A stretch of DNA of 64,000 nt from Streptomyces sp. Tu 3180. GTDB lineage: Bacteria > Actinomycetota > Actinomycetes > Streptomycetales > Streptomycetaceae. Numbering within the stretch: position 1 is the first letter of the stretch; each line of letters starts with the position of its first letter. The notes under the pieces are model-generated. The model was given only the letters and a program-made list of their open reading frames with translations. It did no database searches and had not been told where the DNA came from. Shown piece after piece: positions 34,273 to 42,827 of the stretch. The stretch is from the NCBI RefSeq assembly GCF_009852415.1, contig NZ_WOXS01000002.1, positions 4,938,001 to 5,002,000 of the forward strand. The letters run 5' to 3'. The translations under genes and the position numbers were made by a program.

Positions 34273-35829
34273 GTGCTCTACCTCTACTTCGTCCTGCTGG
34301 TCGGCAGCGCGTTCCTGCTCGTCGCGGGCATCGTGGAGCAGCGCCGGCACTACGCCGCCCTGCACTCCATCCCCTCCCGGGTGCTGGTCAACGGCATCCG
34401 CGGCAAGTCCTCCATCACCCGGCTGTGCGCCGGGGCGCTGCGCGGCGGCGACCTGGTCACCGTGGCCAAGACGACCGGCACGGCGGCGCGCTTCATCCAC
34501 CCGGACGCCACCGAGGAGCCGGTCTACCGCAAGTTCGGCATCGCCAACGTCGTCGAGCAGATCGGCATCGTCCGCCGGGCCGCCACCTACCGCCCCGACG
34601 CCCTCGTCATCGAGTGCATGGCGGTCATGCCGGCCCTGCAGGAGGTCAACCAGAGCAAGCTGATCCGCTCCACGATCGGCGTGCTGTGCAACGTCCGCGA
34701 GGACCACCTCGCCGAGATGGGCCCCACCCTCGACGACGTGGCCCGCTCGCTGTGCCGCTCGATGCCGGAGAACGGCATCTGCGTCACCGCCGAGAAGGAG
34801 CGCTTCCCCATCCTCCAGGAGGAGGCGGACGCCCGTAACTGCCGGCTGGTCTACGCCGACCCGGAGACCGTCACCGACGAGGAGCTGCGCGGCTTCAGCT
34901 GGTTCACCTTCAAGGAGAACGTCGCCATCGCCCTGGTCGTCGCCGAGCTGCTCGGCGTGGAGCGCCAGGTCGCCCTGCAGGGCATGTACGACGCCCCGCC
35001 GGACCCGGGCGTGCTGTCCGTGGAGCGGTACGCGACCCCCGAGGGCAAGCGGCTCGCCTTCGCCAACGTCTTCGCGGCCAACGACCCCGAGTCGACGCTG
35101 ATGAACATCAACCAGCTGCTGGACCTCGGCGCCGTCCGCCGCCCGCTGAACGTCGTGATCAACTGCCGCCCGGACCGGGTCGAGCGCAACGGGCAGATGG
35201 GCGAGATCATCCCCGACCTCCAGCCGGACAACGTCTTCGTCATCGGCCACCCCGCCAAGAGCGCCATCGACGCCATCCCCGCCCAGTGGCGGGAGCGCGC
35301 GGTCGACCTGGGCGGCGAGCGCCGCTCGGCCGACGAGTTCATGCCGGCCCTGCTCGGCCGCATGTCCGACGGCTCCTCCCTGGTCGCCATCGGCAACATC
35401 CACGGCCAGGGCGAGGAACTCCTGGAGTACCTGGCCGAGCTCCCGGCGGACGACAGCGACGCCGGTCCGGCGGGCCCGGCGCCGGCCGCCGCCGCCCCGG
35501 CCCAGTCGCCGCGCCTGGACCCCTTCGCCTCGTACCCGACGGCGTACGAGGAGCGCTACCAGGCCTCCCGGACCCAGGAGATCCCGGTGCTCCGCATCCC
35601 TGCCCAGTCGACGGGGCCGTACCGGCAGCAGCACCAGGAGCAGTACCCGCAGTACCAGCAGCACGGGCAGCCGTACGAGCAGTACGCCCCCGATGGGCGG
35701 ACCGCCCGGCAGGTCCGGCCGGACGACGGCGAGCCGTACGGCGCGTCGTACGGCGCGTCGTACGACGACCCGCACGGCGGGCACCGGTACCCGACCACCG
35801 AGGGCGGCGGACCGCCCGCCCGCCACTGA
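34273..35829 (+). CDS. pgsB: Poly-gamma-glutamate synthase PgsB/CapB, with a Gln/Tyr-rich tail
   Basis: The 518-residue product has one N-terminal membrane helix (YLYFVLLVGSAFLLVAGIVE) and a Mur-ligase-like amide ligase domain. The ATP loop NGIRGKSSITRL is at about residues 40-51. VECMAVMPALQEVNQ, NVREDHLAEMGP, NVFAANDPEST and NCRPDRVERNGQM are typical of CapB. The catalytic part ends near residue 395. A further 110 or so residues are low-complexity and rich in Gln, Tyr and Pro (YPQYQQHGQPYEQYAP), which is not part of Bacillus PgsB. It starts with GTG. It adds glutamate units through gamma-carboxyl amide bonds in the known family. Confidence 0.9.
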   Translation: MLYLYFVLLVGSAFLLVAGIVEQRRHYAALHSIPSRVLVNGIRGKSSITRLCAGALRGGDLVTVAKTTGTAARFIHPDATEEPVYRKFGIANVVEQIGIVRRAATYRPDALVIECMAVMPALQEVNQSKLIRSTIGVLCNVREDHLAEMGPTLDDVARSLCRSMPENGICVTAEKERFPILQEEADARNCRLVYADPETVTDEELRGFSWFTFKENVAIALVVAELLGVERQVALQGMYDAPPDPGVLSVERYATPEGKRLAFANVFAANDPESTLMNINQLLDLGAVRRPLNVVINCRPDRVERNGQMGEIIPDLQPDNVFVIGHPAKSAIDAIPAQWRERAVDLGGERRSADEFMPALLGRMSDGSSLVAIGNIHGQGEELLEYLAELPADDSDAGPAGPAPAAAAPAQSPRLDPFASYPTAYEERYQASRTQEIPVLRIPAQSTGPYRQQHQEQYPQYQQHGQPYEQYAPDGRTARQVRPDDGEPYGASYGASYDDPHGGHRYPTTEGGGPPARH

Positions 35830-35880
35830 CCCGCGGGCCGACCGCCTCGCCCACCCCCGCCCACCTGCCCGGAGACCCCG

Positions 35881-36363
35881 TTGACCACCGCCGCCCTGAC
35901 CCCCGAGATGGCCGCCCTGGGCATCGCCATAGGTCTGTTCTTCTCGCTGCTGTGCTACCTCACCACCAACCTGTCGCCCGGCGGCATGATCACCCCCGGC
36001 TGGATCGCCCTGACCCTCATCGAGGACCTCCAGCGCGCGGCCATGATGGTCGGCGTCACCGCCCTGACCTACGCGGGCACCAAGGTCATGCAGAAGCTGG
36101 TGATCCTCTACGGCAAGCGGCTGTTCGCCGCGGTGGTGCTGCTGGGCGTGCTGCTCCAGGCCACGGTGATGATCGTGCTCTCGATCGAGTTCCCGCTGCT
36201 GTACGGCAACCAGACCCTCGGCTTCATCGTGCCGGGCCTGATCGCCTACCAGATGGTGCGCCAGCCCAAGGGCGCCACCCTGCTGGCCACCGGCACGGTC
36301 TCCCTGATGGCCTACATCGTCGTCGCCGCCGGCCTGCTGCTCGGCGTCATGCCCACCGTCTGA
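35881..36363 (+). CDS. pgsC: Poly-gamma-glutamate biosynthesis protein PgsC/CapC
   Basis: The 160-residue integral membrane protein has about five hydrophobic segments. It shows the CapC motif LTTNLSPGGMITPGWIAL and FIVPGLIAYQMVRQ. CapC forms the membrane core with CapB in known PGA systems. It starts with TTG at 35881 after CCGGAGA. It is followed by the NlpC/P60 gene after 32 bases, probably in one operon. Confidence 0.9.
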   Translation: MTTAALTPEMAALGIAIGLFFSLLCYLTTNLSPGGMITPGWIALTLIEDLQRAAMMVGVTALTYAGTKVMQKLVILYGKRLFAAVVLLGVLLQATVMIVLSIEFPLLYGNQTLGFIVPGLIAYQMVRQPKGATLLATGTVSLMAYIVVAAGLLLGVMPTV

Positions 36364-36395
36364 TCCGGCGTCCGAGAACAACCGAGGAGTAACCG

Positions 36396-37475
36396 ATGGC
36401 AGGGAAGAAGAAGTCGCGGCCCGTCGTCTCGGGCCTCGTGGTGCTGGCACTGGTCGGGGCCTCCGGCTACCTCACCGTGGAGCTGCGCAAGCAGGAGGCG
36501 CCCGGTGTCACGGAGGTCCGCGACGTCGGCGTCCTGGACGGCGACCGCGGCTCCGGCGGCGGCTCCGCCGACAAGGGCGAGGTGACCTGGTCCCGGCTGG
36601 AGAACCCCGCGCGCTCGGTGCTGCGCGGCGCCGACGGCCAGATCCGGGGCGTCTTCACGGACGGGGCGCGCACCGCGACCCTGACCGGGCCGGCCCGCAC
36701 CTTCGACGAGCCGACGTCCACCTCCTCCAAGGTCTCCACCACGGACTGGGTCCGCCTCATGCCCGAGCCCTGGGAGAAGGGCGCCGAGAAGGAGAAGTGG
36801 TTCGAGGAGTGGTACGCCGAGTACCGGGACAGCAAGGAGGACGACCTGTTCGCCTTCGCCTTCCAGTACGTGGCGGGCGCCCCGCAGAAGAAGGACGAGC
36901 AGGGCGTCGTCTACGCCGGCGACGCGAACTTCGGGCCGCTGAACACCGCCGGCGCCGAGGGCGGCGACCTGCGCCTGGAGCAGTCCGACTTCTACGACTA
37001 CCTCGGCCTGCCGTACCCGTTCCGGGACGGCGTGACCGGGACGCCGGAGGCCGTGCGCGCCAGGTCCCTGGACTGCTCGGGCTTCATCCGCATGGTGCTC
37101 GGCTACCGCGCCCGCTACCCGCTGATGTCCTCGGACACCTCCGGTGACGGCCTGCCCCGCACCGCCAACGGCATGGCCCGCTCCGATCAGGGCGTCGACA
37201 TCCTCCCGCTGACCGGTGTGTCGGCGGACGACCGGCCGTCCGCCATCGACCAGCTCCAGCCCGGCGACCTGGTCTTCTTCAAGCTCGACGCGCGCACCGA
37301 GGAGCGGCTGGACCACGTGGGCATGGTGCTCGGCTACGACACCGAGGGCCACCTGATCTTCGTGTCCAGCCGGGAGGAGGTCAACGGCCCCACCATCGGC
37401 GACATCGGCGGCGTCTCGCGGCTGGACGGCAACGGCTACTACGCCAAGACGCTGCGCAGCGCCAAGCGGATGTGA
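36396..37475 (+). CDS. Membrane-anchored NlpC/P60-family hydrolase
   Basis: The 359-residue product has a short N-terminal anchor or signal (VVSGLVVLALVGASGYLTVE) and a C-terminal NlpC/P60 fold. The catalytic Cys is in SLDCSGFIRMVLGY and the His in RLDHVGMVLGYDTEGH. The family cuts gamma-D-glutamyl bonds in peptidoglycan. Next to pgsB and pgsC, it may release or trim the polymer, replacing the Bacillus PgdS or CapD role. It is preceded by GAGGAG and ends the locus. Confidence 0.85.
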   Translation: MAGKKKSRPVVSGLVVLALVGASGYLTVELRKQEAPGVTEVRDVGVLDGDRGSGGGSADKGEVTWSRLENPARSVLRGADGQIRGVFTDGARTATLTGPARTFDEPTSTSSKVSTTDWVRLMPEPWEKGAEKEKWFEEWYAEYRDSKEDDLFAFAFQYVAGAPQKKDEQGVVYAGDANFGPLNTAGAEGGDLRLEQSDFYDYLGLPYPFRDGVTGTPEAVRARSLDCSGFIRMVLGYRARYPLMSSDTSGDGLPRTANGMARSDQGVDILPLTGVSADDRPSAIDQLQPGDLVFFKLDARTEERLDHVGMVLGYDTEGHLIFVSSREEVNGPTIGDIGGVSRLDGNGYYAKTLRSAKRM

Positions 37476-37506
37476 GGCGCCGGCGCCGCGCCTCCCCGGC
37501 GGCCGG

Positions 37507-38385
37507 CTACTCGTTCGCCGCCGCCGAGGCCTGGGCCTCGCCCCTGCGGCGGATCTGACGGAAGGTGAACTCCTGGAGGTCGTCGCCGGTGGCGAAGACG
37601 GCGGTGTCCTTCGTCGTCACGTCCTTGCCGTCGGTGAAGCCGGCCAGGGTGAAGTAGGCGTAGCGGCCGTAGGAGTTGGTGGTCGAGCGGCAGACCGCGC
37701 CGTCGCAGAACTCCTTGACGCCGCCGCCCGCGAGGGACTTGACGATGCTCTTCTTGTCGGCCTGCTGCTTGGCCCGGGTCGCCCGGGCCTCGGTGTCGAA
37801 CACCGCCACGCCGACCGTCACCGCCACGCCGTCCCTGGTGTAGGTGACGCGGATCAGGCGGGTGCAGCCGTTGTCGGTGAGGACCTTGGGGAGCGTGGCC
37901 TTCGCGGCCGAGGCGCAGTCGCGGGTGTCGGCCGTCGGGCCCTTCTTGTACACCGTCTCGCCCATGGTCAGCTGCGTGCCCGGGAAGAGGATGTCCGGGC
38001 TCAGCGGCGCCTTGTCCTTCTTCGCGCTGGCGATGAAGTCCTTCGGGTCCAGCGGGGGCGGCGCGCTCGTCGGGGCGAACGACGGCACCGTGCCCGTGGC
38101 GCTCGGGATGTCGGAGGACCCGGGCAGCCGGGAGGACGAGCCGCCCGCGGCCCGGTCGTCGCCGTTCGCCGAGACGACGGCCACCGCGACGGCCGTGCCT
38201 ATCGCGACGGTGGCGAGTGCGCCGCCGCCTATGAGCAGCAGCCGGCGCCGCTTGTGGCGGGCCTCGGAGGCCTCGGCGAGCGCGGCCCAGTCGGGGGACT
38301 GGTCGGCGCCGCTGTTCCAGGGCTGCTGGGAATTCGGTTTCCAGGGATCCCACTGCTGTTGAGGTCCCCCCTGCCCAAAACTCAT
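37507..38385 (-). CDS. Membrane-anchored protein with extracytoplasmic domain, unknown function
   Basis: The 292-residue product begins with a Gln/Pro/Trp-rich cytoplasmic stretch (MSFGQGGPQQQWDPWKPNSQ). It then has one membrane helix (LLLIGGGALATVAIGTAVAV, about residues 50-72), a Ser/Pro linker and an external domain with several cysteines. Proteins of this shape are common in Streptomyces and lack a known role. The ATG at 38385 was preferred to one at 38394; neither has a clear ribosome-binding site. It converges on the PGA locus and is divergent from the glycosyltransferase gene. Confidence 0.75.
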   Translation of the reverse strand: MSFGQGGPQQQWDPWKPNSQQPWNSGADQSPDWAALAEASEARHKRRRLLLIGGGALATVAIGTAVAVAVVSANGDDRAAGGSSSRLPGSSDIPSATGTVPSFAPTSAPPPLDPKDFIASAKKDKAPLSPDILFPGTQLTMGETVYKKGPTADTRDCASAAKATLPKVLTDNGCTRLIRVTYTRDGVAVTVGVAVFDTEARATRAKQQADKKSIVKSLAGGGVKEFCDGAVCRSTTNSYGRYAYFTLAGFTDGKDVTTKDTAVFATGDDLQEFTFRQIRRRGEAQASAAANE

Positions 38386-38459
38386 GGGGCGCATCTTAGA
38401 CGGGGCGCGGGGTGTGCTGGTCCGCCCCAACGGGCCCCGAAGGCCCTAGCGTTGCGTTC

Positions 38460-39686
38460 ATGGCGACGGGCAAAAGCGACATCTCCGGGTGGTTGGTGCG
38501 ACCCGCGGGCGGGCATCTGTGGGCGGGGCTCGTGGCTCTGCTGGGGGCGCTGGCGGCGCACACGGTGCGGGTGACCTCGGGCGGAGGCATGGACAACGCG
38601 ATCGTCGTGGACGCCGCGCGGACCTGGCTGGCCGGTGGTTCGCCGTACGACGATCCGCACTTCCTCTATCTGCCGAGCGCGGTCCTGGCCGCCGTCCCGC
38701 AGGCGCTGCTGCCGCGCTCCGTGCTCGGCGTGCTGGTGCCGCCGGCGGTCACCGCCGCCCTCGCGCTGGGCTGGGCCTGCGCCCTGCGGCTGCACCGCGT
38801 GCCGCTGCACAGCAGGCTCGCGGCCCTGGGGCTGCTGGGCCTCGCGGTGGGCTTCGCGCCGTTCGGGCAGCTGGTGCGGCTGGGCAACTGGACGGTGACG
38901 GCCGCGCTCGCGCTGCCGCTGTGCCTGCTGCTGGCGAGCCGGGGCCGGTGGGTCGCGGCGGGCGCGGTCGTCGGGGTGGCCGTGGCGCTGAAGCCGCTGC
39001 TCGCGCCGATGGCGCTGCTGTTCCTCTTCGCGCGCCGGTGGCGGGCGCTGGCCGTGCTGGTGCTGGTGCCGGCGGCGGCCTCGGCCTCGGCGGCGCTGCT
39101 GCTGCCGGACCCGGCGGGCTTCCTCACCCGCACCCTGCCGTTCCTGCTGCGCGGCGACGACGCCTTCGTGCGGCTCTACGAGGCCTCGCCGACGGCGGTG
39201 CTGCCCCGGCTGGGCGTGCCCGAGGCACCGGCCGGGCTGCTCGCGCTGCTCGCGGCCGCGGCGGGGGTGGTGTGCGCGTACCGGCGCTGGCACGGGCCGG
39301 GGCCGGTGCCGCTGCGGCTGGCGGAGACGTCCGCGGGGCTGATGCTCTCCGCGTTCCTCGTCTCGCGGCCCTCCTACAACCACTACCTCCTGGTCGTCCT
39401 GCCGCTGCTGCTCGCCGGCCTGCCGTACGCCGGGGCGGTGGCCCGGCGGCCCTGGTTCTGGCTCGCCCTGGTGCCGCAGCTGCCGGGCGTGACGTGGCCG
39501 TGGCTGGAGTCGGGGCGGCGCCGGGCCTTCAGGGACGCGGTCACGCTGTGCGTGCTGGCGGCGACGGTCGGGCGGCACTGCGTCCGCGGGGCCCGGGGGC
39601 CGGACGGCGGGGACGGGGAGCACGGGGAGGACGCGAAGCGGCGTCCGGCCGCGAAAGGGCGGCGTGCGGCCGTAGAATCGGTGTAG
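38460..39686 (+). CDS. GT87-like polytopic glycosyltransferase
   Basis: The 408-residue product is mostly hydrophobic, with about ten membrane segments. It has the GT-C type acidic region near the N-terminus (GGGMDNAIVVDAARTWLAGG) and the SPYDDPHFLYLPSAVLA motif common in DUF2029/GT87 proteins related to PimE-type mannosyltransferases. It probably moves a sugar from a polyprenyl phosphate donor on the outer face of the membrane. The tail is charged and Lys/Arg-rich. The ATG at 38460 follows TAGCGTTGCGTTC with no ribosome-binding site, so the mRNA may be leaderless. Confidence 0.8.
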   Translation: MATGKSDISGWLVRPAGGHLWAGLVALLGALAAHTVRVTSGGGMDNAIVVDAARTWLAGGSPYDDPHFLYLPSAVLAAVPQALLPRSVLGVLVPPAVTAALALGWACALRLHRVPLHSRLAALGLLGLAVGFAPFGQLVRLGNWTVTAALALPLCLLLASRGRWVAAGAVVGVAVALKPLLAPMALLFLFARRWRALAVLVLVPAAASASAALLLPDPAGFLTRTLPFLLRGDDAFVRLYEASPTAVLPRLGVPEAPAGLLALLAAAAGVVCAYRRWHGPGPVPLRLAETSAGLMLSAFLVSRPSYNHYLLVVLPLLLAGLPYAGAVARRPWFWLALVPQLPGVTWPWLESGRRRAFRDAVTLCVLAATVGRHCVRGARGPDGGDGEHGEDAKRRPAAKGRRAAVESV

Positions 39687-39707
39687 TCCACCGACGGCGG
39701 TCTCGTT

Positions 39708-39737
39708 TTGACCCGTCCGGTCCAGCGTGGGTATCCT
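39708..39737 (+). promoter_or_regulatory. Promoter of the rplM-rpsI operon
   Basis: TTGACC (39708-39713) and TATCCT (39732-39737) are spaced by 18 bases. The leader to rplM would be about 175 bases. Confidence 0.6.
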
Positions 39738-39918
39738 GCATGTTCGTTATGTGTATTGGCTTGCTCATTCTCACGTGAGGGGCCCTTACACCGGTCCACC
39801 GGGCCGATGACCAGCGACCTGCACGCGGTTTGCGTCACCGTGGTGCGGTCAGGGCTGTCGTGATCGTCTTCGGTGACCTTGTCAGGACCATTCACTGAAG
39901 AAGCGAAGGCTACGAACC

Positions 39919-40362
39919 GTGCGTACGTACAGCCCCAAGCCCGGCGATGTGACGCGCCAGTGGCACGTCATCGACGCTCAGGACGTCGTCCTGGGCCGTC
40001 TGGCCTCCACTGCGGCCTCCATCCTGCGCGGCAAGCACAAGCCGATCTACGCGCCCCACGTCGACACCGGTGACTTCGTCATCATCATCAACGCCGACAA
40101 GGTGCACCTCTCCGGCAACAAGCGGACCCAGAAGATGGCGTACCGCCACTCGGGCTACCCGGGTGGTCTGCGCTCCGTCCGCTACGACGAGCTGCTGGCG
40201 AAGAACCCCGAGAAGGCCATCGAGAAGGCCGTCAAGGGCATGCTCCCCAAGAACACCCTGGGCCGTCAGATGCTCTCGAAGCTGAAGGTCTACTCGGGCG
40301 ACCAGCACCCGCACGCTGCCCAGCAGCCGGTGCCGTTCGAGATCACCCAGGTCGCGCAGTAA
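39919..40362 (+). CDS. rplM: 50S ribosomal protein L13
   Basis: The 147-residue product VRTYSPKPGDVTRQWHVIDA has the L13 motifs KHKPIYAPHVDTGDFVIIIN and GMLPKNTLGRQMLSKLKVYS. It is an early assembly protein of the large subunit. It starts with GTG and pairs with rpsI downstream. Confidence 0.98.
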   Translation: MRTYSPKPGDVTRQWHVIDAQDVVLGRLASTAASILRGKHKPIYAPHVDTGDFVIIINADKVHLSGNKRTQKMAYRHSGYPGGLRSVRYDELLAKNPEKAIEKAVKGMLPKNTLGRQMLSKLKVYSGDQHPHAAQQPVPFEITQVAQ

Positions 40363-40404
40363 GTCCGGCCACCCCCTAAGACTGAAGAGAATCTGAGGAG
40401 AATC

Positions 40405-40917
40405 GTGGCCGAGACCACTGCCGAGCAGCCGCTCGAAGAGCTTGACATCGACAGCTACACCACCGAGTCCGAGGTCCCCGTCGAGGGCGAGTACACCTCG
40501 GAGTCCATGGCCTCCCGCTTCGGCGAGCCCCAGCCGGCCGCCGGCCTGGGCCGTCGCAAGAACGCCATCGCCCGCGTCCGGATCGTCCCGGGCTCCGGCA
40601 AGTGGAAGATCAACGGCCGCACCCTCGAGGACTACTTCCCGAACAAGGTGCACCAGCAGGAAGTCAACGAGCCCTTCAAGGTGCTCGAGCTCGAGGGTCG
40701 TTACGACGTCATCGCCCGCATCGCGGGTGGCGGTGTCTCCGGTCAGGCCGGTGCGCTCCGTCTCGGTGTCGCCCGTGCGCTGAACGAGGCCGACGTCGAC
40801 AACAACCGCGGCCCGCTGAAGAAGGCCGGCTTCCTGCGCCGCGACGACCGCGCGGTCGAGCGGAAGAAGGCCGGTCTGAAGAAGGCCCGCAAGGCCCCGC
40901 AGTACAGCAAGCGCTGA
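40405..40917 (+). CDS. rpsI: 30S ribosomal protein S9
   Basis: The 170-residue product has an acidic N-terminal extension (about 45 residues), then the S9 core GRRKNAIARVRIVPGSGKWK, and the conserved C-terminus KKARKAPQYSKR, whose arginine reaches the P-site tRNA. It starts with GTG after GAGGAG. A strong terminator follows. Confidence 0.98.
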   Translation: MAETTAEQPLEELDIDSYTTESEVPVEGEYTSESMASRFGEPQPAAGLGRRKNAIARVRIVPGSGKWKINGRTLEDYFPNKVHQQEVNEPFKVLELEGRYDVIARIAGGGVSGQAGALRLGVARALNEADVDNNRGPLKKAGFLRRDDRAVERKKAGLKKARKAPQYSKR

Positions 40918-40940
40918 TCTCAGGGCGCTCGCGCGTACTC

Positions 40941-40982
40941 CGAACGCCCCGGCGGCACGCCACTGTGCCGCCGGGGCGTTCG
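40941..40982 (+). terminator. Terminator after rpsI
   Basis: A perfect 18-bp stem (40941-40958 with 40965-40982) with a 6-base loop is followed by TTTATTC, one of the best intrinsic terminators in the window. Confidence 0.9.
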
Positions 40983-41206
40983 TTTATTCACGGCTCTGGG
41001 CGTATAACGGCACAAGGCACTCAAAGGCTAATGTGATCGGATGGTCGGGCGCTTCCGCCCCGGGATGCGAAGCCGCACACGCATCGCGACCGTCGAACAC
41101 AGCACAAGCTGCGTCAGCGGCACAACCGTCGACCGCACGGGTGGGTCCGACGCCTCGGCACGGCCTCGGCCCGGCTTTCGACACTGACGTTTCCTCAGGA
41201 GGACAA

Positions 41207-42565
41207 GTGGGACGACTCTTCGGCACGGACGGCGTGCGCGGTGTCGCCAACGCGGACCTGACGGCGGAGATGGCGCTCGGCCTGTCCGTCGCCGCCGCGC
41301 ACGTACTGGCCGAGGCGGGCACGTTCGAGGGGCACCGGCCCACCGCCGTGGTCGGACGTGACCCGCGCGCGTCCGGGGAGTTCCTGGAGGCCGCCGTGGT
41401 CGCGGGCCTGGCGAGCGCGGGCGTGGACGTCCTGCGGGTCGGCGTGCTGCCGACGCCCGCGGTGGCGTACCTCACCGGCGCGCTCGGCGCCGACCTCGGC
41501 GTGATGCTCTCCGCCAGCCACAACGCCATGCCGGACAACGGCATCAAGTTCTTCGCACGGGGCGGCCACAAGCTCGCCGACGAGCTGGAGGACCGGATCG
41601 AGGCCGTGTACGAGGAGCACCGCACCGGCGCCCCCTGGGACCGCCCGACCGGCGCCGGCGTCGGCCGCGTGCGGGACTACGAGGAGGGGATGGAGAAGTA
41701 CGTCGCCCACCTCGTCGGCGTCCTCCCCAACCGGCTGGACGGACTGAAGATCGTCCTCGACGAGGCGCACGGCGCCGCCGCCAAGGTCTCGCCGGAGGCG
41801 TTCACGCGCGCCGGGGCCGAGGTCGTCACCATCGGCGCCGAGCCGGACGGGCTCAACATCAACGACGGCTGCGGCTCGACCCACCTGGACCGGCTGAAGG
41901 CCGCCGTCGTCGAGCAGGGGGCCGACTTCGGCATCGCGCACGACGGCGACGCCGACCGGTGCCTGGCCGTGGACCACACCGGCGAGGAGGTCGACGGGGA
42001 CCAGATCCTCGCCGTGCTCGCGCTGGCGATGCGGGAGCGTTCCGCACTGCGCTCCGACACCGTCGTCGCGACCGTGATGTCCAACCTCGGCTTCAAGCTC
42101 GCCATGGAGCGCGAGGGCATCCGGCTCGTGCAGACCGCGGTCGGCGACCGGTACGTGCTGGAGGAGATGAAGGAGAAGGACTACGCCCTCGGCGGCGAGC
42201 AGTCCGGCCACGTCATCGTCCTCGACCACGCCACCACGGGCGACGGCACGCTGACCGGCCTGCTGCTCGCGGCGCGGGTCGCCGGGACCGGGCGCCCGCT
42301 GCGGGAGCTGGCGTCGGTGATGGAGCGGCTGCCGCAGGTGCTCATCAACGTGCCGGACGTGGACAGGTCCCGGGTGAGGACCTCCACCGAACTCGCGGCC
42401 GCCGTCACCGAGGCCGAGCGGGAACTGGGGGAGACCGGGCGCGTGCTGCTCCGCCCCTCGGGCACGGAACCGCTGGTGCGGGTGATGGTGGAGGCCGCGG
42501 ACATCGACCAGGCCCGCTCGGTGGCGGGACGCCTGGCGGACGCGGTGAAGTCGGCGCTGGGCTAG
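41207..42565 (+). CDS. glmM: Phosphoglucosamine mutase
   Basis: The 452-residue enzyme converts glucosamine 6-phosphate to glucosamine 1-phosphate for UDP-GlcNAc and cell-wall synthesis. Phosphoserine Ser104 is in SASHNAMPDNGIK, the magnesium loop is DGDADRCL, the sugar loop is GGEQSGH and the phosphate site is RPSGTEPLVRVM. I used the GTG at 41207 because AGGAGG lies just upstream; a longer frame from 41033 has no family similarity before that point. The related gene glmS lies at 52886. Confidence 0.97.
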   Translation: MGRLFGTDGVRGVANADLTAEMALGLSVAAAHVLAEAGTFEGHRPTAVVGRDPRASGEFLEAAVVAGLASAGVDVLRVGVLPTPAVAYLTGALGADLGVMLSASHNAMPDNGIKFFARGGHKLADELEDRIEAVYEEHRTGAPWDRPTGAGVGRVRDYEEGMEKYVAHLVGVLPNRLDGLKIVLDEAHGAAAKVSPEAFTRAGAEVVTIGAEPDGLNINDGCGSTHLDRLKAAVVEQGADFGIAHDGDADRCLAVDHTGEEVDGDQILAVLALAMRERSALRSDTVVATVMSNLGFKLAMEREGIRLVQTAVGDRYVLEEMKEKDYALGGEQSGHVIVLDHATTGDGTLTGLLLAARVAGTGRPLRELASVMERLPQVLINVPDVDRSRVRTSTELAAAVTEAERELGETGRVLLRPSGTEPLVRVMVEAADIDQARSVAGRLADAVKSALG

Positions 42566-42655
42566 GCGCCGCGGGACTCCGGGGCCGGGGGCCCGAGGGT
42601 TCTCCCGCTGTTCCGGGCGGGGAGGAGGGGGGCCGGATTCGCCTTCGACGCGAAG

Positions 42656-42689
42656 CGGCCCGCGCCCCCCGGGAGGGAGGCGCGGGCCG
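42656..42689. terminator. Hairpin between glmM and the immunity gene
   Basis: A perfect 11-bp stem (42656-42666 with 42679-42689) with a 12-base loop lies between these convergent genes and can serve both. Confidence 0.7.
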
Positions 42690-42827
42690 TGGTCGTGCGG
42701 CGCCGGCCGGCCGTCAGCACCCCGCCGGTGAACCCGGGGGCGTCCTGATCACTGCCCCCGGCGAAGGGGTGAACGCCCGGACCGCCCCGGCCGAGGAGGC
42801 CTCAGGGGCACGGCGGCCTCGAGCCGC

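Noticed and set aside
36364..36395. A cyclic-di-AMP (ydaO) riboswitch before the NlpC/P60 gene
   Set aside because: Such riboswitches precede some Streptomyces wall hydrolase genes, but only 32 bases separate pgsC from this gene, too short for one.
31870..36450. A very long open frame on the minus strand, antisense to the PGA locus
   Set aside because: Long antisense frames are expected in GC-rich coding DNA. It has no family motifs, and the opposite strand encodes clear PgsB, PgsC and NlpC/P60 proteins.
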